From NCBI RefSeq assembly GCF_003862475.1, contig NZ_RRCO01000008.1:1-64000 (forward strand): a DNA stretch of 64,000 nt, in the 5' to 3' direction. The DNA is from Lachnoanaerobaculum gingivalis (GTDB lineage Bacteria > Bacillota > Clostridia > Lachnospirales > Lachnospiraceae). The notes beneath the pieces were generated by a model, which made no database searches, had not been told where the DNA came from, and saw only the letters and a program-made list of their open reading frames with translations. Below are positions 61,739 to 64,000 of this stretch, one piece after another. A program made the translations under genes and the position numbers. Position 1 is the first letter of the stretch. Each line of letters starts with the position of its first letter.

Positions 61739-62728
61739 CTATAATCTGATAAATGGAGTCTTTACTTCCATATCAAGCCAAGCCTTTTCCTTGTCACTGT
61801 TTAACTTACAAATAGATATAGATGCACCTGCCATCTCCATACTTGTTGCATACTCACCTACAAATGTTTTATAGATCTTGATACCCTTTGATGACAATAT
61901 CTCGCTCACTTCTCCTGAGAGTATATAAAGCTCTTCTATGCTGCTTGCACCAAGTCCGTTTATAAGTACTGCGACTTCATCACCGTTTCCTATTTCTATA
62001 TCATCAAGGATTTCTCCCACTGCTTCATCTGCAAGCTCTTTTGCAGTCTTTATATCACCGTTCCAAACTCCCGGTTCACCGTGAATTCCCATACCGAAGG
62101 CCATTTCATTCTCTGCCAAAGAGAAATTGGCATGTCCAAGTTCAGGAATAACGCATGGTGTCAATGCAAATCCTACAGTTCTGGTATTCTGCTTTGCTGT
62201 ATTTGCAGCCTCATACACTTCATCAAGGCTTCCCATCTCGGCTGCAGCCGCACCTGCATACTTATACATAAAGAATATGCCTGCAACACCTCTTCTGGTT
62301 TCAGGAAGCTTGTTTGACAACACATCATCGGCACCTACAATACTTCTTGTCTTGATATCATCCATCTCAAGCATTTCAGCCGCCATATCAAAGTTCATAA
62401 TATCTCCGGTATAATTTCCATATAGATAGAGTATTCCGCTTCCGGCTTCCACTTCCTTTGATATCTCATATATCTGCTCTGCCGAAGGTGACTGGAAAAC
62501 ACTTCCCACACCGCAACCGTCAAGCAAGTTTTCACCTACATATCCGAGGAATAGAGGTAAATGCCCTGTACCTCCACCTGTAACTATTGCCACCTTACCG
62601 GGTTTTTTATCTGCTATACAATAGCATCTGAGGTCATCTGCTACATACTTAACCTGCTTATGTGCACTGTAAATGCCTTTTAACATATCATCTGTATAAT
62701 TCTCAGGAACATTGATTATCTTCTTCAT
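61739..62728 (-). CDS. dhaK: Dihydroxyacetone kinase subunit DhaK-like
   Basis: The 329-residue subunit binds dihydroxyacetone or a related ketose. The ketose-linking His lies in MGIHGEPGV (about residue 218), and GGGTGHLPLFLGYVG is the N-terminal binding loop. The later kinase domain of ATP-type single-chain enzymes is absent, which fits the separate DhaL. It lies 17 bases after mtnA. Related DhaK proteins are tetrulose kinases, so a four-carbon or other ketose is possible. Confidence 0.9.
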   Translation of the reverse strand: MKKIINVPENYTDDMLKGIYSAHKQVKYVADDLRCYCIADKKPGKVAIVTGGGTGHLPLFLGYVGENLLDGCGVGSVFQSPSAEQIYEISKEVEAGSGILYLYGNYTGDIMNFDMAAEMLEMDDIKTRSIVGADDVLSNKLPETRRGVAGIFFMYKYAGAAAAEMGSLDEVYEAANTAKQNTRTVGFALTPCVIPELGHANFSLAENEMAFGMGIHGEPGVWNGDIKTAKELADEAVGEILDDIEIGNGDEVAVLINGLGASSIEELYILSGEVSEILSSKGIKIYKTFVGEYATSMEMAGASISICKLNSDKEKAWLDMEVKTPFIRL

Positions 62729-62745
62729 ATTTTCTCCTATCTGTC

Positions 62746-63837
62746 CTAAAGTCCCAATTCCTTAAATGCCTTATCAAAAGGATATTTACAAATACCCTTT
62801 TCGGTAATAATACCTGTTATAAGGGAATGATCTGTAACATCAAATGCAGGATTATATACACCTATATTCTCAGGTGCCATCCTCTCTTTATACCACATCT
62901 CTGTAATCTCTTCCCCATCTCTTATCTCTATAGGTATGTCCTTGTCACTTTCAGCCTTCATATCAATAGTTGATGTTGGTGCACATACATAGAACGGAAT
63001 GCCGTAATGCTTTGCTATAATGGCAAGTCCGGATGTTCCGATCTTGTTTGCCGCATCACCGTTTCTTGCCACTCTGTCACAACCTACAAATATAATATCT
63101 ATCTTACCCGATTTCATTAAAATAGATGCCATATTGTCACATTGCAATGTTGTCTTTATTCCGGCATTACTAAGCTCAAATGCTGTAAGTCTTGCACCCT
63201 GCAAGAGAGGTCTGGTCTCATCACAGTAGACATGCATATCATCACCGCTAAATCCGTTTTCAAGTGCCATATACATCGGCGCTGTCGCCGTACCGTACTT
63301 TGCTGTAGCGAGTGTTCCGGCATTACAGTGAGTCATTATACCGATCTCTTTTCCGTTTCTTTTAAGCTTTTTCAAAAGTTTAAATCCTAAAGCCCCTATT
63401 CCACGGCTTATTTCAACATCCTCATTTCTGATATCCTCGGCTTCTTTAAATAAAGCGTCCTTTATCTCATCAATGCTTTTTTCTTTATTTGCTTTCAGGG
63501 CATCTTCCATTCTGTTAAGTGCCCAAAAAAGATTTACTGCTGTAGGTCTGGAAGAGGCAAAATACTCTTTTAATTCTAAAAACTCTTTTTCAAAATCAGC
63601 ATAGTTTCCTGCCTCTATCTGTGAAGCCGTCTTTGCAATACCATATGCCGCACATACTCCTATTGCAGGAGCACCACGTACTCTAAGCTTCTTTATAGCT
63701 TCCCAGATTTCTTCCTTTGTATTTAAGTTTATTCTCTTTATCTCTCCGGGCAGAAGGGTTTGGTCAATAATATTCAGTTCTCCACCTTCTGTCAATTTCA
63801 CTGAGATTATATTGTCAAAAAATTCTTCAATACCCAT
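62746..63837 (-). CDS. mtnA: Methylthioribose-1-phosphate isomerase family protein
   Basis: The 363-residue enzyme isomerises an aldose-1-phosphate to a ketose-1-phosphate; the classic substrate is 5-methylthioribose-1-phosphate. The catalytic Cys in THCNAGTLAT and Asp in FVGCDRVARNGDAANKIGT are present, and RGAPAIGVCAAYG is typical. SD GAGGAG precedes the ATG. It lies in an operon with dhaK, dhaL and a PfkB kinase rather than methionine-salvage genes, so 5-deoxyribose, tetrose or another sugar phosphate may be the real substrate. Confidence 0.9.
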   Translation of the reverse strand: MGIEEFFDNIISVKLTEGGELNIIDQTLLPGEIKRINLNTKEEIWEAIKKLRVRGAPAIGVCAAYGIAKTASQIEAGNYADFEKEFLELKEYFASSRPTAVNLFWALNRMEDALKANKEKSIDEIKDALFKEAEDIRNEDVEISRGIGALGFKLLKKLKRNGKEIGIMTHCNAGTLATAKYGTATAPMYMALENGFSGDDMHVYCDETRPLLQGARLTAFELSNAGIKTTLQCDNMASILMKSGKIDIIFVGCDRVARNGDAANKIGTSGLAIIAKHYGIPFYVCAPTSTIDMKAESDKDIPIEIRDGEEITEMWYKERMAPENIGVYNPAFDVTDHSLITGIITEKGICKYPFDKAFKELGL

Positions 63838-64000
63838 TTATAACTCCTCTGCCAAAGCTTTGCACTTTAGTATAGTGTCTACATAATCTTTACCACATTT
63901 AAAGCTGTCCGCTTTCAGTATAAACTCCTTACCTGCCAAAATATTTATTCTTTCAGCCACAAGTCTCTTTTTCTCATCTTCTATTGTAGTTACATCGGTA
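63838..64000 (-). CDS. C-terminal fragment of an unidentified protein
   Basis: The frame is open for 53 codons from the window end to the TAA at 63838, just before mtnA. The visible residues are polar and helical (EDEKKRLVAERINILAGKEF, then KCGKDYVDTILKCKALAEEL). I do not recognise a family from this tail. The stop overlaps the mtnA SD region, so it is in the same operon, probably another sugar-metabolism gene. Confidence 0.5.
   Translation of the reverse strand, partial: TDVTTIEDEKKRLVAERINILAGKEFILKADSFKCGKDYVDTILKCKALAEEL

Overview
The window is low-GC bacterial chromosome. Gene content, Shine-Dalgarno (SD) sites, protein families and the Rpn-type genes point to an anaerobic clostridial Firmicute, most like Lachnospiraceae; that placement is an inference from family resemblance. 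Almost every gene lies on the minus strand in tightly packed operons, so transcription runs from high to low coordinates. Plus-strand exceptions are a small XRE regulator pair (about 19.9-20.5 kb), rpsT (38.9 kb), an Rpn-type nuclease gene (59.1 kb) and a possible small RNA at the left edge. I saw no rRNA, tRNA, CRISPR array, intact insertion sequence or prophage. Housekeeping genes (lepA-hemW, ftsH-hpt-tilS-divIC, asnA, rpsT, trmB) show a core chromosomal region with accessory inserts.

Region by region. (1) 0-2 kb: an XRE-type regulator translationally coupled to a TPR protein of unknown function. (2) 2-11.5 kb: a ten-gene operon encoding a sugar-type aminotransferase, a phosphotransferase related to PEP synthase and rifampin phosphotransferase, a GNAT-like protein, a DgkA-type lipid kinase, a CarS-like CTP transferase, a CDP-alcohol phosphatidyltransferase, a phosphatidylserine decarboxylase, a UbiA-family prenyltransferase, UDP-galactopyranose mutase and a membrane protein. 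This is the best candidate for an undescribed system: a polar or glyco-lipid pathway with archaeal-like logic. (3) 11.5-18.6 kb: threonine aldolase-like enzyme, hemW, lepA, an M20 peptidase and an ABC exporter. (4) 18.7-21.3 kb: Rpn-type nuclease, self-controlled XRE/membrane-protein pair and an ATC hydrolase. (5) 21.3-37 kb: a GHL10 protein, then a twelve-gene operon from divIC to comEC (division, tRNA modification, purine salvage, FtsH, GH13, MATE, dipeptidase, a 55-codon membrane ORF, DegV, sensor kinase, GerMN lipoprotein, ComEC). (6) 37-41.6 kb: asnA, HrcA-controlled hsp20, rpsT, trmB and an HtrA protease. (7) 41.7-51.3 kb: an exopolysaccharide or wall-glycan operon (alcohol dehydrogenase, three glycosyltransferases, initiating sugar transferase, LCP ligase) plus a second DegV. 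(8) 51.6-58.8 kb: a seven-gene tetrapyrrole operon from glutamyl-tRNA to sirohydrochlorin and its metal chelation, feeding cobalamin or siroheme. (9) 59-64 kb: a second Rpn-type nuclease and an mtnA-dhaK-dhaL-PfkB operon for an unassigned sugar phosphate, cut by the window end.

Start codons were refined from SD position; many tightly packed genes use GTG or TTG, or overlap the preceding stop by four bases. Functions are read from motifs and family memory; no database search was run.
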